Source of the DNA: Zantedeschia hybrid cultivar
Lineage: Eukaryota > Streptophyta > Magnoliopsida > Alismatales > Araceae
NCBI GenBank assembly: GCA_030544215.1
Contig: JARZZO010000009.1
Location: 55,795,129-55,859,128 of the forward strand
Reading direction: 5' to 3'
DNA length: 64,000 bases
In this document: positions 1 to 12,034 of the stretch, piece by piece
Layout: each line of letters starts with the position of its first letter
How positions within the stretch are numbered: the first letter of the stretch is position 1
The notes under the pieces: model-generated
What the model was told of the DNA's origin: nothing
The model's input: only the letters and a program-made list of their open reading frames with translations
The model's database searches: none
Translations under genes and position numbers: made by a program

Positions 1-2617
1 TATTACAAGCCTTAACTCCAGTTTAATAATCTCTAACCTTATAATCCTAGTTTAGTGGCTCAAGTTGATCATACTCAATACTCAAGACTGCCTTTGCTCT
101 TATACCAATTAGGTAACGCCCCAACTCCACTGGCCCGGTTCAATCATGCTGTCTTGTATTAGTAGTAGACCGTATAAGCATGAGACATGATATGAAATAA
201 AATAACTCAACCTTCATAGCCACAAGCCAACCATTGAACTAATGATAATCTAAAATAAACAACTAATATATTGTTCAAGATCTCTATAATTTCAAATAAA
301 TAAAAAGTACATCTCATTTGTTGAAAAAAATTAACTTATACATCTCTTACTAACCTATAAATCCGAAATAGAAAACAAACATGTACTATAGATAGCTTCG
401 ATAGCCAAAGATCAAGTCCCTCGCTTATCTAGCTCACCTTAGTCTCAAGATCCTCTAAAAAATATTAGTGAGCAAAGGTGCATCACATAAAACATAGCAA
501 GCTCAGAATCCACAAAAAATATAGGTTTTGCATAACTACATTGTAAAATAACTTACATATATCTTATCTAAAGATGAAGATTAATTCTAAGATATAATAC
601 CAATTCTTATCCTGCTTCTTTAACATTAACAACATGATAACATAATCAACATGTATGAAGTAAACATGTGTGCTAGCATGAATATGGATAGAGACAGCAT
701 ATTAACATCTTAAACATAACAAATTTCAGTAACTAAACATGCATCTTAACTCACAAATTAAATATGGAATAAGCATATGGAACAACTAGCATGATTATGG
801 CTTCACATGGGGATGTTATTTATGAATAATATCATGAAATTCTAGCATACTATATGACATAAAAATATGCATCAACTTTTGAAGCATTACATCTTATTTA
901 GCCTTTAAATATCATAAGTAATTACATATATCACATATTTCACTTTAACAAAGGACGAGCAACCACATAATGGCATCCAATACTTCTTCTTCTTCTTTAT
1001 CTAGTGGTTATGGCAAACCCACTAGATCTTGAGCTGTGTGTAGTCAGGGAATGCTCTCAGATCCCATCGAGATAGTATGTAAACACACTTCTCAGATTTA
1101 ACCTGTTGTCTCAAGTATCTCACTTATCACCTTAGTCATTAACTAAGTGAATGAGGGAATCTAGAAGTGACCTCCTATAGAATCAAGAGATGGCTCTCGT
1201 TGCATGACATTTTGGTCCGGAGGGAATTAAGAGATAGACCCCACAACATAGTACTTTAGTCTACGTGGCATTTATGACCCACATTATTAGCTTGGTGCAT
1301 CTACTTAGTATCGTAACTTATTTAATAACCATATGTATGCATGAACTATTTTCTTTAATGTAAGGTATGATCTAATGCATAAAAGGTACTTAGGGCATGA
1401 AACTAAATATGTAATTAAAATAAATTACCAATGATAATCAACTGTCTAAATCACATCGCGCTTAGTTGTTACGATTCAAATCACGTCGACCACCCTGACG
1501 TGTTTCAAGCAGCCATGCAAATTCTTAGAATTTTCATAAAATGTAATTATTTTGAAAAATAATGAATGTGGATGATCCTTCATAACTCTAAACATGTTGT
1601 AACAAGTCAAATCATACTCTATGCATGATCATTATAGAAATAAACCCAAGTTATCTAGCATGACGACATGGTTCTTCCAAAGAATAATAATAAGATAAAG
1701 TACAATTTTTCTGCAATAATATTATTATCCTAGTATGAAATCTAAATAGGAAATAACTAACTCTATCTGCATGATTAATCATCACAAAATCACAACATCA
1801 ACATTTGCATGGAATAGGACATGGATTAATCATAGAAATTATCATAACTAAATCTGCAGGAGCATGAATCACGTCATGCATGGCTGACACGATTCATGAA
1901 TCGCATCAGCATGTACTGACGCATTTCAGCACAAGACCACAGGTTTCCAGAATGAAGAATGAAGAAGAAGGGGGAAGAAGAAAAAGATCTAAACATGTTA
2001 TATATTGTTCCAGAACATTACATGTACGTCTACGCATCATATACTTCATAGTAAATAAAATAGTTAGAAAATAAGGTATTGTACGTAAACATATTATGTT
2101 TTAGAGATTCGTCATCACTTGCCTCTCACACGTAGCAAATCCACGAGGTAAAGATCGCCTCTGACAAGGTGAGGCTCTCCTTCACGCAGCAACACACCAA
2201 GGTTGCGCTCACCAAGTGCCGCACGTCGCTCGCGGCAAAGAACACGAAGAACGGATCACATCTCCCTCTCTCGAGTTCTCTCAAGGGATCCGAACGACTG
2301 AGAAACAAACAGAAGGACTGGGGATGCACTCATGGGCTTAAATAGGCCTCTAATAAGAGTCCCAAGCAGACTTCTATCGCGCTCGGAGAAGAGAGAACTA
2401 GCCACGGATTGGACACAGGAAAACTATGAATTGTGTCGACTCGACCTGACTCGATTCAAACAAGTTGAATCATGTCAACCTTGGGTGACACATTTCAAAA
2501 AATCAGCAAAACTTCAGGGAAAACTAACAAAATTCAATAAATCTAAAAACTAATCCCCACCATTAGGCCTACCAAGGTACTAACAGGCTTATAATAGATC
2601 TAGTAAGATGCTACGTG
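1..2617 (-). mobile_element. Ty3/Gypsy element X: 5' LTR and start of internal region, cut by window edge
   Basis: Read on the minus strand, this matches the forward sequence at 36834-38661 (for example the stretches around 2560-2615 and 940-1300). The LTR body runs from about 2617 down to about 111, followed by a primer binding site and internal DNA that leaves the window at 1. The forward copy starts TGTAACACC, a start common in long-LTR chromoviruses of the Tekay/Del type. Here the first few LTR bases are replaced by the end of the CACTA element. No coding sequence is visible. Family placement beyond Ty3/Gypsy is inference. Confidence 0.75.
97..109 (-). promoter_or_regulatory. Primer binding site of element X
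   Basis: On the minus strand the LTR end is followed by TTGGTATAAGAGC, close to the plant retroelement primer site TGGTATCAGAGC (complementary to the 3' end of initiator tRNA-Met). It fixes the element's orientation as minus and shows that this LTR is the 5' one. Confidence 0.6.
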
Positions 2618-2635
2618 CACTATAAGGAAAACAGT

Positions 2636-3100
2636 ATTTGTCAGCGGCTAAGAGCCGCTGACAAATCTTAAACAGCCGCTGACAAATAGCTATGTCAACG
2701 GCTATTGAGTCGCTGACAAAGCCGTGGACAAAAGTCCCGTTGGCATATATTTGTCAACGGCTACTAGAAGTCGCTGACATATAATATATATGTCTATGGA
2801 TAACAGCCGCTGATAAAGAAGACATATGTCAACGGCTACTTAAAGCCGCTAACATATAATATATATGTCCACGGATACGAACCGCTGACAAATAGAACAT
2901 ATGTCAACAGCTGCTGGGAGCCGTTGACAAAGAGTATATTTGTCAACGGCTAAACTCGCTGACAAATATATTTGTCCACGGCTGTGTAGTCGCTGACAAA
3001 AGATTTTGTCAGCTACATGAGCCGCTGACAAATACTTTTGTCCAGGACTAACGAGCCGCTGACAAAAGTTTTGTCAGCAACTGGAGCCGCTAACAAATAG
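2636..3100. repeat. Left subterminal palindromic repeats of the CACTA element
   Basis: About ten short inverted units lie here, the first a 13-bp perfect stem at 2638-2666 (TTTGTCAGCGGCT, 3-nt loop, complement). Units alternate GTCAACGGCT with AGCCGCTGACA, spaced by AT-rich stretches such as ATATAATATATATG. In En/Spm, subterminal repeats are binding sites for the element's TNPA protein; that role here is inferred from the family. Confidence 0.8.
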
Positions 3101-3284
3101 TTACTAACAAAAAAAAATTAAAATATTAAATTAATATATTTTTCCTGTAGATACAGACTTGTACTTATTACAAGCATATATAAGTAAACATATCCACATG
3201 TACAAATAAACACAAACACATTCACGAAATCGCAAAAAAAGTACATCCACATGCATAAATAAACATTCACATAAAATTAATAAA

Positions 3285-3341
3285 CACATCCACGAAAAAT
3301 TCACATTACACATCCACGAAAAATTCACATTACACATCCAC
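3285..3341. repeat. 24-bp tandem repeat, about 2.4 copies
   Basis: Units at 3285-3308 and 3309-3332 are identical (CACATCCACGAAAAATTCAC plus ATTA) and a third begins at 3333. They lie just downstream of the Transposase_24-type gene, in its probable 3' UTR. No function is suggested. Confidence 0.8.
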
Positions 3342-3367
3342 AACTAAATGTATCAATTATCATCGGC

Positions 3368-5208
3368 TCACTCTTCGTCATCACCATCAAAATCATCTCC
3401 CTCATCATTTGATTCGTCTTGGGCGTCATCCTCATTCACAGCAGCTATCTGAGGCTGAGTAGGACTGTGCATTGCCTGAAATCGACTCATAAATGCGCTC
3501 ATGTCTGTCATTTGTTTGCGCATCCACTCCATCTCCTCCCCTTGGGCTTTGATTTTTTCTTTCATGGTTTGCATCTCCACAGCTTGCTCCTCAAATTTCC
3601 GTTGATAGGAAGAGCTCGACCCTTCTCCCGGTCCATACTATGTACGTAACGTCTCTTGACTTCCTGCACAACGAACACGGCCAGATTGATCTTTTCCCAT
3701 AACCGAAATGAATGCATCCTTAGCAGAAATAGGAGTACTCCCAACATCACTCTCCAAAGAAGAAGTGGTTAATTGAGTCATCCTCTCCTAAAAAATAAAA
3801 AAGTAAAATTCTTATTAGTGATACATATTAAATTTAATAAGAATGATTAAAAATAATAATTCAAATGATAGAAAAACTTACATATCGACTCCTACTCTCC
3901 TCATCTACCCATTGCTCACTACCGTCTGGAAGATTCTTACATCTACCCATCTTGAACATCTAAAGGCGCTCGGGATCAAGTTGATGAAGACGATGCTGTT
4001 CAAATTATATTAAAAAAAATAAGTTATAAAAACTTAACAATATAGAAACACTACTAATAAAGTGAAAATCTTATGAAGTCATCTTTCAATTGATAGTGAC
4101 TCATCCGGCCCCGCCTATATGGCATAGACTGATGGGAGCAATTTTTCCTATTACGATCAGCAATTTTCTGCAGAAAAAAAAATATTAGTTGTCAAATTTG
4201 TATCGAACAAATCAAGATAAATGATCAAAGTTCATTATTATTTTACCTGTTCATCTGACGTGTTCCATTTCTCATACATCGTCTGTCAATCAGACTGATC
4301 AACACCCACTGGCACGGAAGCAATTGCATCCGCCAAAGTCTTTCCCGTATAATGCTATGAAATGATTTCAGTTTGACTTCATTATACATGAACATAAGAA
4401 AAAATAATACAAAAATAGATTATAAATGAACATAAGAAAATTTTCATTTACTCTTTTCTTCAAAACACCACGCCAGCTGCGATGCATTGAGGTCATGTGC
4501 ATAAGCATCTCCCTATCTATCTCGAGTGTTCGGTCCCACTGATACATCAACTACACATTATCGTTAACTTAATTAGTCATACAAAATTGACAAATATATA
4601 ATTAACTTTAAATATTGTTATCTCGAGATCTCTAAACATTGCAGCCTGTTTCGCTGCAGGAAGAGTAACAAAATTTTTCTGCCATATCTTGCAATGAAGT
4701 TTTGCCACAACGCCCGTGCGGGATACAAAATTGCTTCCCTTCTCACCAACGCCGTAACCGCTGATCACCCGCACGTTCCATCGTTGACCTTACTCCAATT
4801 TCCCATCGGTGACACCTTTGGTTGGGCCCCGACGGCCATATCTCCGACCCCAAGGCTGCGTAGAAGATGGACCTATTTAAACATACATGATAAAGACATT
4901 TATGTGAAATTATAAACATAAAAATATCAATTTAATGAACAACTAAAATTAAAATTCATACTTATTGCAGATGAAGATGTGGATACAGATGTAGATGTCT
5001 GACCCGCAGCGGCCTGAGAAACAACATGCTGAGAGGCAAGAGCCTGACATATAGAAAGAGCCTGAGAGGTGGGAAACTCAGAGATAAGTTGCTGAGAGAC
5101 AATGGCCTGAGAGGTCGAACGCTCAGGGATAGACTGCTGAGAGGCATTCCGCTTCTTACGGAGTATGAAACCACTACCTGAGCTATGAGCGCCACTACCT
5201 GAAGCCAT
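3368..5208 (-). pseudogene. CACTA second gene: Transposase_24-type (Ptta/En/Spm) protein, multi-exon, broken
   Basis: Coding segments read 5208 down to 3368 on the minus strand. A Ser/Gln-rich N-terminus starts MASGSGAHSSGSG (4970-5208). A second segment (4622-4870) holds VISGYGVGEKGSNFV and the Trp/Pro-type core of PF03004. Others at 4440-4550, 4100-4360 and 3790-3960 include EKWNTSDEQ and RKNCSHQSMPYRRG, a block typical of this family. The last segment (3368-3780) has DAFISVMGKDQSGRVRC, then a coiled-coil-like stretch EEMEWMRKQMTDM and an acidic tail GDDFDGDDEE. In CACTA elements this second protein accompanies the TNP2 transposase and is usually taken as the DNA-binding partner. In-frame stops interrupt it (one near 3641, one near 4290), so it is probably inactive. 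Exon edges are approximate. Confidence 0.7.
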
Positions 5209-5455
5209 CTGTTCAAATCCTACCGTATTATATTAGAGTTAGAAGTAAAAATAGATAAAAAATACACGTCGTTGAAAGTTACCTTCACCTAAACCTCCAA
5301 GTATTCGCCTACTCTTATGCTAATTCCTTCACTAATATCCACATCAATGGTTTCTCCCCTAATAGGAATATCAATTAAGTTTTCTTGATAAACTTCTTCA
5401 ACATATAATGCATCATCTTCAGCTGTTTCACCTTGCATATTATAATAGGAATGAT

Positions 5456-8400
5456 CTACCCTACTGTTGTATTATCATTTACATAGAACACTTGTTCTAC
5501 TTGATTTGCAAGAGCAAATGGCTCATTTGTGTTGAGTTTAAAATGTGTATTCAGACTGACAATTCCATACTTATTGATCTTAAATCTCGTCTTTTTTATA
5601 AACATCCCACCAATCACATTTAAATAGTACAATATGACTTTCATGATCAAAAGATATTTCGAGGACATCAATCAGACGTCTATAATATCCATCACATCCA
5701 AATTCAAGTTCCGCATTCACAATAACTCCAGACAATTTAGTCAATTTAGTATCATCAATGTCTTTGATACGGAATCTAAAACCATTTACTATGTAACCCG
5801 AATGTGAATATGCAAGTCTTGATGGTCTCTGTGACAAAACTTCGATCTCATGAGTACAACGAGGATCATTTGTTTCTTTCAGTTCTTCAACATAACTCTA
5901 AAACCATTTCAGAAAGTCTTTCTCCACCACATTTGAAGTTTGCACTTGTTGTTTGTGTTCAGAAAAAAATTGATCTATTTGTTCAATCTGTTTCAAAATA
6001 TATGTATGGGCCAAATCTCTTTCTTCTTTAGATAGTAAACGAGATTCTACTTTTCCTTTGAGAAAACGTCCAGAAGATTTGAAAATCGAACAACTTTTAT
6101 TATTAGTCTCATTAACAGTTCCATCATAATTCATTTCTCTCCGATTAAATTGAGTGTCAATGTCATTCATATACATCGAACAAAATGACATCGTTTCTTC
6201 AACAAGATAACTTTATGCAATTGAACTTTCTAGATGTACCTTATTGAGAACATAATCTTTCAATTTTTTCAAAAATCTTTCTATAGGATACATCTACCGA
6301 TACTGAACAGGACCAGTAATTCTTGCTTCATATGCCAAATAGATTATCAGATGAATCATTACGTCAAAAAAAAGACAGTGGAAATATCTGTTCCAACTTA
6401 CATAATGTCACTGCGATATCACTTTCTAATTTGATTAAACGTTCTGGTACAAGAACTTTGGAACATATTTCTTTGAAGTACATACTCAACTTTGTAATCG
6501 GATCAGTCACATCTTTATATACAATGTCACGAATTGCCAAAGGCAGCAATACTTGCATGTAGACGTGAGAATCATGACTCTTCAACCCAGTCAGCTTTCG
6601 ACCCGTAATATCTACATTTTTAGATAAATTAGAAGAATATTCATCTGGGATCTTAATGTTACTTAAGAATTCACACACAAGAGACTGTTGTCTTTTATTT
6701 AGTGTGTACATTGCTGTTGGTATCTTGTTCTTGTATTGGGGGTCCTTTGACATATGAAATTCTGGCCGTATTTTCCAGTCTTCTAAGTCTAACCGTGCTT
6801 TTAAGTGGTCTTTACTTTTTTCATCACCTAGAAGGTTCAAAGTACCCAACAAATTATCACATACATTTTTCTCGATGTGCATTACGTCTAAATTGTGACG
6901 AATCAGAAGACTCGACCAATATGGTAACTCTTTAAATAAAATGCTTATTTTTTTCCATCCTTTCAAGTCTGCAATATCTTTTTTGAACTTTTTTCCGAAT
7001 TTCAGATAAGGAAGACTTTCTTGTTGGTTCTACAGTTCTAAACCTGTCAGAATTCTTAGACGTCTGTCACATACAACTGTACCATCAAATTTATATTCGT
7101 AATTACTTTTCCTCCATCTGTGATGCAATGGCAAAAAACGTCGGTGCCCCAAGTAACAAAATTTGCGGCAATTATTTAACCATCTTGAACAGGTTTTATA
7201 ATTACACGATGGACATGCAAATTTTCCTTTAGTGCTCCATCCAAACAAATTGGCATATACTGGGAAGTCATTTATTATCCAAAGAACGGCAGCATGCATC
7301 TTGAAATTTTGTTTTTTGCAGCATCATATGTTTCAATACCATTCTCCATAAGTCTCTTAAGTCTTCCACTAGTGGTTGTAAGTACACATCGATGTCATTT
7401 CTCGCATCTTTAGGACCAAGAATTAGTAATGACATCATCATAAATGTTTGTTTCATGCATATCCACGATGTCAAATTATAAACAACTGTCATTACAGGCC
7501 ATATACTATAGTTGTTGCTCATATTTCCGAATGGGTTAAATCCATCACTCGTTAAACCGAGTCTCAAGTTGCGAGCTTCTGCCGCGAAATCTGGATACTG
7601 ATTATCAAAATGTTTCCATGCCTCAGAATCAGTAGGATGTCGCATCTCTCTGTTTTGTTGAAGAATCCGATCATCAATATGCCATGTTAACTACTTGGCT
7701 GTCTTGGACGACCTAAACAACCTTTGCAATCTATCTTTCAATGGAAAATAGCGCAAAAATTTATTAGGTACTCGTTTGCCAAGTCTCTTGTTCTCATTCT
7801 GTAATTGGTTGTTCAAGTCATACATACTTTCCTTATACCTCGGTGCATCACACTGTGGGCACCGATCTTTATCTTCATTTTCCTTCCAAAATAGTAGACA
7901 ATCATTCTGACATGCATCTATCTTCTCGTATCCCAACCCCAAATATTTAATAATCTTCTTTGCTTCATACCATGTTTGAGGTACATTGGCTCTTTCTGGT
8001 AATATTTCTCTGATGAATTCAAGAAACATATTCATACATACCTCCATCACCTGATTCAGTGTCTTAATATGCAACAACTTTAAAAGAAATGTTAACTTTG
8101 AAACCTTCTGGCACCCAAGATATAATGATATTTCAGCATCCTCCGATAGTTTATAAAAATCTCTCGCTTTGGAATTCGGTTCATACTCTTCTTCTGCAAT
8201 AACACTTCCAGCTTCTTGCAAGTCATGCAACATCTCAACTGTACTATCAGCAATAAAAGATTGTTGTCGTTCACTCATCTCTACAGTAGGGATGTTGGTT
8301 TGATATCTGAACATATCAACTAATGGTGCCTCTCCATGACATACCCAATTTGTATAATGCATCCATACTCCATCTACCTTAAGATGGGTCTCAACATCTA

Positions 8401-8566
8401 TCCGGGTCAACTTTACTCCGTTAAGGCAATTCCGACATGGACACTGTATCAATTCATTGTTTTGTCCATGCCTAAAACTTATTCTATCTTCATGAAAATC
8501 AAAGTCCAAAAACTCAGCTATCCCTCTCTCATATCTAGGATCTCCTCGATTATGAACAAACTCCAT
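5456..8566 (-). pseudogene. CACTA TNP2-like transposase, frameshifted
   Basis: Read on the minus strand. 7691-8566 carries the transposase-associated N-terminal domain (PF13963-like: CPCRNCLNGV, later HYTNWVCHGE) and a Cys pair CPQCDAP. 7268-7645 carries the start of the TNP2 catalytic region (MRHPTDSEAWKHFD, GLTSDGFNPFG). 7030-7299 continues it in another frame (INDFPVYANLFGWSTKGKFA, then RRFLPLHHRW). 6364-6966 has HNLDVMHIEKNVCDN and DUF4218 (PF13960) residues, which continue out of frame to 5898. 5456-5837 has DUF4216 (PF13952: ISFDHESHIVLFKCDW). At least four reading-frame breaks (near 7680, 7340, 6365 and 5600) make it inactive as read. The protein would cut and rejoin the CACTA ends. 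The domain order is that of full-length TNP2 proteins, so the gene was complete before decay. Confidence 0.85.
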
Positions 8567-8980
8567 CTAACTCTTGTCAAGTCTAGCTATTTCTATGTAT
8601 CCTCTAACCTACATATTAACAAATGTGATCGATTAATAACTTATATATTATCCACACACGCAAAACACAAACACACATAGTGGTCTCTCTATAAAGTTTA
8701 GGAGAGGGAAGACCGGAGGTTCAGACAGAAAATGTTTTTATCCCCTAGGGGCTTCCGTATGCTTCAGCGATCCGCACAAACGGCTGCAACCCGGTTGCCC
8801 ACTAGGACGATCCAGGGCTGCCGTGCCGTTAGCAGATGGCTTGCAGTGGCTGCAAAGTCAAGTATATCATCATCGCCTCACACACAATATCAAGGACATA
8901 CACACAAAGAACCTGTAAAGATAAATGCATCGTCATCATATTCAATTAATTCAAAAGTGCTATTAACAAAAGTTAAATAC
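8567..8980. other. CACTA 5' flank of the transposase gene, no gene seen
   Basis: This is the probable promoter and leader of the TNP2-like gene, which reads left from 8566. It is AT-rich, with a more GC-rich patch around 8730-8870. An 86-codon open frame at 8732-8992 (plus) has no recognisable domain and is not called a gene. Confidence 0.4.
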
Positions 8981-9640
8981 ATAAATAGATAGATAAATAT
9001 ATTTATAGATATAGATATATATATTTCTAAAAAAAATTCGGCAGCATCTCTCCTAAAATTTGTACATTTTTCACATTTATATATCTGTCTGGTTTCATAC
9101 TCATAAAAAAATGATATCTACATTACACATCCACATCCACATCCGTACCTGTCAGGAAAGTTACTTGTATCTACATGTAAATATCATATATAGATAAATA
9201 GATATATGCATAGATAGATAGATAGATATGTACATAGCTTGCAAGATAGATAGATAGGTTGGTAAGATAGTTACATATATAACTAGATAGGTAGGTATAT
9301 ATAACATAGTTATATAGATAGGATAAATAGATACATAGATATGATAGCTAGATAGATATAGATTTATAGAGATAGATAGGTTGGTAAGATAGTTACATAT
9401 ATAACTAGATAGGTAGGTATATATAACATAGTTATATAGATAGGATAGATAGATACATAGATATGATAGCTAGATAGATATAGATTTATGGAGATAGATA
9501 CATAGATAGAAAGATAGGATAGCTAGATAGATAGACAATAATTACATAGATAGGATAGAGGTAGATAGATATGATAGTTACATAGATATAGATTTATAGA
9601 GACAGACAGATAAATTTATAGACACAGATATATAAATAGG
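8980..9640. repeat. GATA/TAGA microsatellite block with a 121-bp tandem duplication
   Basis: A long run of degenerate GATA repeats. Within it, a segment starting GGTTGGTAAGATAGTTACAT at about 9258 recurs at about 9379, a 121-bp period, nearly identical. On both sides, at about 9040 and 9665, a second motif (AATTCGGCAGCATCTC followed by TGTACATTTT) is repeated; a third short copy lies at about 9832. No coding potential. Confidence 0.8.
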
Positions 9641-9778
9641 TTTATATACACATTTCTAAACAAAATTCGGCAGCATCTCCCCTGAAAGTTGTACATTTTC
9701 CAAACCTGTACACCTGTCTGATTTCATACAATTTTATAAACAAAGGGTACCTACATCACATAACATGTCCATCCATAT

Positions 9779-10039
9779 ATATTTGATCATCTAATGTTCT
9801 TTAATATATGTGCTTCATGATTATCTTAAAATTTCGGCAGCATCTCCCCACACTTCTCCAATATACTACTATTATTTACTAATTTTAACTTTTTCTCAAA
9901 AAGTCACTTGTATGAAATACAAGTGACAAAAAGAGCAGTCAAAATTAGCAGGTATATTGGAGAAGAGTGAGAAGATACTGTCGAAAATTTAAGATGATCA
10001 TGAAGCACATATAATAAAGAACATTAGATGATCAAATAT
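9779..10039. repeat. Long foldback (inverted repeat), arms about 125-135 bp, 3-nt loop
   Basis: The left arm (9779-9913) and right arm (9917-10039) are reverse complements with scattered mismatches and small gaps; the loop is GAA at 9914-9916. The centre is GTCACTTGTAT-GAA-ATACAAGTGAC. The arm contains the TTCGGCAGCATCTC motif repeated elsewhere nearby. It could be a foldback MITE or could arise by inverted duplication inside the CACTA. Its transcript would form a long, nearly perfect duplex suited to small-RNA production (inference). Confidence 0.85.
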
Positions 10040-10843
10040 CCACAGACTGTCCAACAGGACAATTCAAGACTTTATGATCGATATATGTCATTACTGTCAA
10101 AAGACAGTAAAAATATATATCATAACAAAAGTCTTGAACGGACAAAAAAAAAAAAGGTCAACCACATCTATGTGTATAACTGCATTTACATATGCACAAC
10201 CACATCCACATCCACATACACGTACACATACATGTACACATTTACATCATCATCCGTACTTAAAAGAAAACATATTTGTATCTACATGTAAATATCAAAT
10301 CACATCCACATTCATACATCTCACATCCACATCCACATATATAGTACAGAGATTATATTCTAATTTGCATGCGCATCCACAACTATACATCCATCTATTT
10401 ATATATTACCCTTTGATACTAGGTGGAGATAAAACTCTACGCACTAGAGTTGCCAGTTTAATATACAAAAGTAGTAATATAGTCTGCCAAAAAAAAATCT
10501 ACATCTACCAATGATCCAACTTTGCTAGAGTTATTTAAAAAAGATAATATCATTAAAAGAAGCCTAACAATAATTAATACGCCATGGACAAAAAACAAGA
10601 AAAGACATGCAAGGAGTCACTTCAAATTTCCACCACATCTATAGCTTGGGATACCACCGTAGACTTCGAGAGCTTGCCTCGTGAAATTTTGTGGAGATTC
10701 TGATAACCTCCATGAGTTGACACGGCGGAGACTTTTGTTGATCTGCCATGAGCTCATTTTGATGAATTCTATCTCATCCCAATCCAACACAACCAGATTA
10801 GCCATTGTTTGGACTAGTAAGTTGGATTTTGAGCTGGCAAGTC
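10040..10843. other. AT-rich CACTA interior with CACATCCA simple repeats, no gene seen
   Basis: From 10190 to 10390 the sequence is dominated by short CA-rich units (ACATCCACATCC and variants). The overlapping open frames here translate only to low-complexity His/Thr/Tyr runs and are not supported as genes. Confidence 0.5.
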
Positions 10844-10869
10844 ACCGATAACCCATTATGGTTATCGGT
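10844..10869. repeat. Perfect 10-bp stem-loop
   Basis: ACCGATAACC at 10844-10853 pairs with GGTTATCGGT at 10860-10869 around a 6-nt loop. The following bases (GTTAAGGCTGTTGGG) appear as the reverse complement near 11730-11750, so this may be one edge of an inserted sequence ending there. Confidence 0.6.
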
Positions 10870-11049
10870 TAAGGCTGTTGGGTGTGAGCTAATAACCATA
10901 GAATTCTGTAATGCTGTAATAATGAAACTTTGGATAATGCTATTACTGAAGGTTTGCAATGGATTCTGGTTACATGGGTTAAGACTATAGCAGGGTGTAT
11001 TTCAGACAGAGTAGGATTGGAATGGCAAAACATAGCGAATGAGATAGAG

Positions 11050-11212
11050 GTAGGTATTTAAACCATTCAGTTGATGACCAAGGTAGGCATTTAAACCATT
11101 CAGTTGATGACCAAGGTATGCATTTAAACCATTCAGTTGATGACCAAGGTAGGTATTTAAACCATTCAGTTGATGACCAAGGTAGGTATTAGACCATTCA
11201 GTTGAAGACTAG
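11050..11212. repeat. 33-bp tandem repeat, five copies
   Basis: Units start at 11050, 11083, 11116, 11149 and 11182. Each carries TTTAAACCATTCAGTTGATG, with variation mainly in the first 8 bases; the last copy is more diverged. No reading frame continues through it. It is a minisatellite inside the CACTA interior. Confidence 0.9.
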
Positions 11213-11607
11213 GGTGTATTTTATACAAAATGGGACCAGAATGGCAAAATGTAGGATGTACAGTATTAAATAGAGCAATGGACATCAATCAAATTATATT
11301 GACTTAAAAATAGTTTAAATGTCTGCCGCCAAAATAATCTCTGAGAAAAAGATGAATCAGGCATTTCAGACTTCAATTCCCTGAGAACATTCACACGTGA
11401 AATGAGATGTTAGAAAAATTTTATCTCAGAAAAGGATACTTAACAATGTAAAAATTATCAGCCATACTTTAAAAATGAAGAGAACATATCATAATTATAC
11501 ATGCGAAATCTGCACCATATTACTCTGGAGAATAAAAATGAAAATAACGACTACAAGAGTCTATGATGTTGAATCAACTATATCCAAACAAATGTAACAG
11601 ATGAGCA
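11213..11607. other. AT-rich interior, nothing recognised
   Basis: Between the 33-bp tandem repeat and the TRIM-like pair I see no open frame with a known domain, no clear repeat and no RNA gene. Confidence 0.4.
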
Positions 11608-12034
11608 GGCTCAGACACCATTTGTTAGGCCTTTTCCTTACCTGAAAACCTAGGGATTGAAGTGAGAGGTCTTTTATCTTATAAGCTGGTCCTCTCTTTG
11701 TGAAATCCGATGTAGGACTATTAGCTCACCCCCAACAGCCTTAACCATAACAATACTCTACCCTTACAAGGCTGAGGCCCACGACGGCTTTCACTCTGGG
11801 ACGTTTAGGCGCCTATTAGACCCGCTAGGTAGCCCTTTCCGCAGTTACGCCCGTTCATGCGCTCTTACAAGGATGGTGCATTGTCACTCCACATGGATTC
11901 GACAAAGAGCGGACTCGTACACCATTTGTTAGGCCTTTTCCATACCTCAAAACCTAGGCATTGGGGTAAGAGGTCTTTTATCTTATAAGCTGGTCCTCCT
12001 CTTTGTGAAATCTGATGTAGCACTATTCCCAAAA
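11608..12034 (-). mobile_element. TRIM-like pair of about 110-bp terminal repeats
   Basis: Two copies of a TGTTAGGCC...AACA sequence, at 11623-11737 and 11927-12034, share most of their length (GAGGTCTTTTATCTTATAAG is identical in both). Next to each, on the minus strand, is a degraded primer-site-like string (TGGTGTCTGAGCC beside the first). The roughly 190 bp between them encode nothing. The layout resembles a miniature LTR element on the minus strand, but with two primer-like sites it could also be a tandem of solo repeats. I see no 5S-like promoter of the Cassandra type. Confidence 0.45.

Noticed and set aside
9779..10039. MicroRNA gene
   Set aside because: The foldback is much longer and more uniformly paired than typical plant miRNA precursors and lies inside a transposon; kept only as an inverted repeat.
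10028..10514. Overlapping 87- and 146-codon frames
   Set aside because: They translate CACATCCA simple repeats; no conserved feature.
11608..12034. Cassandra-type TRIM with a 5S RNA promoter
   Set aside because: I see no 5S-like box A / box C sequence in the repeats.
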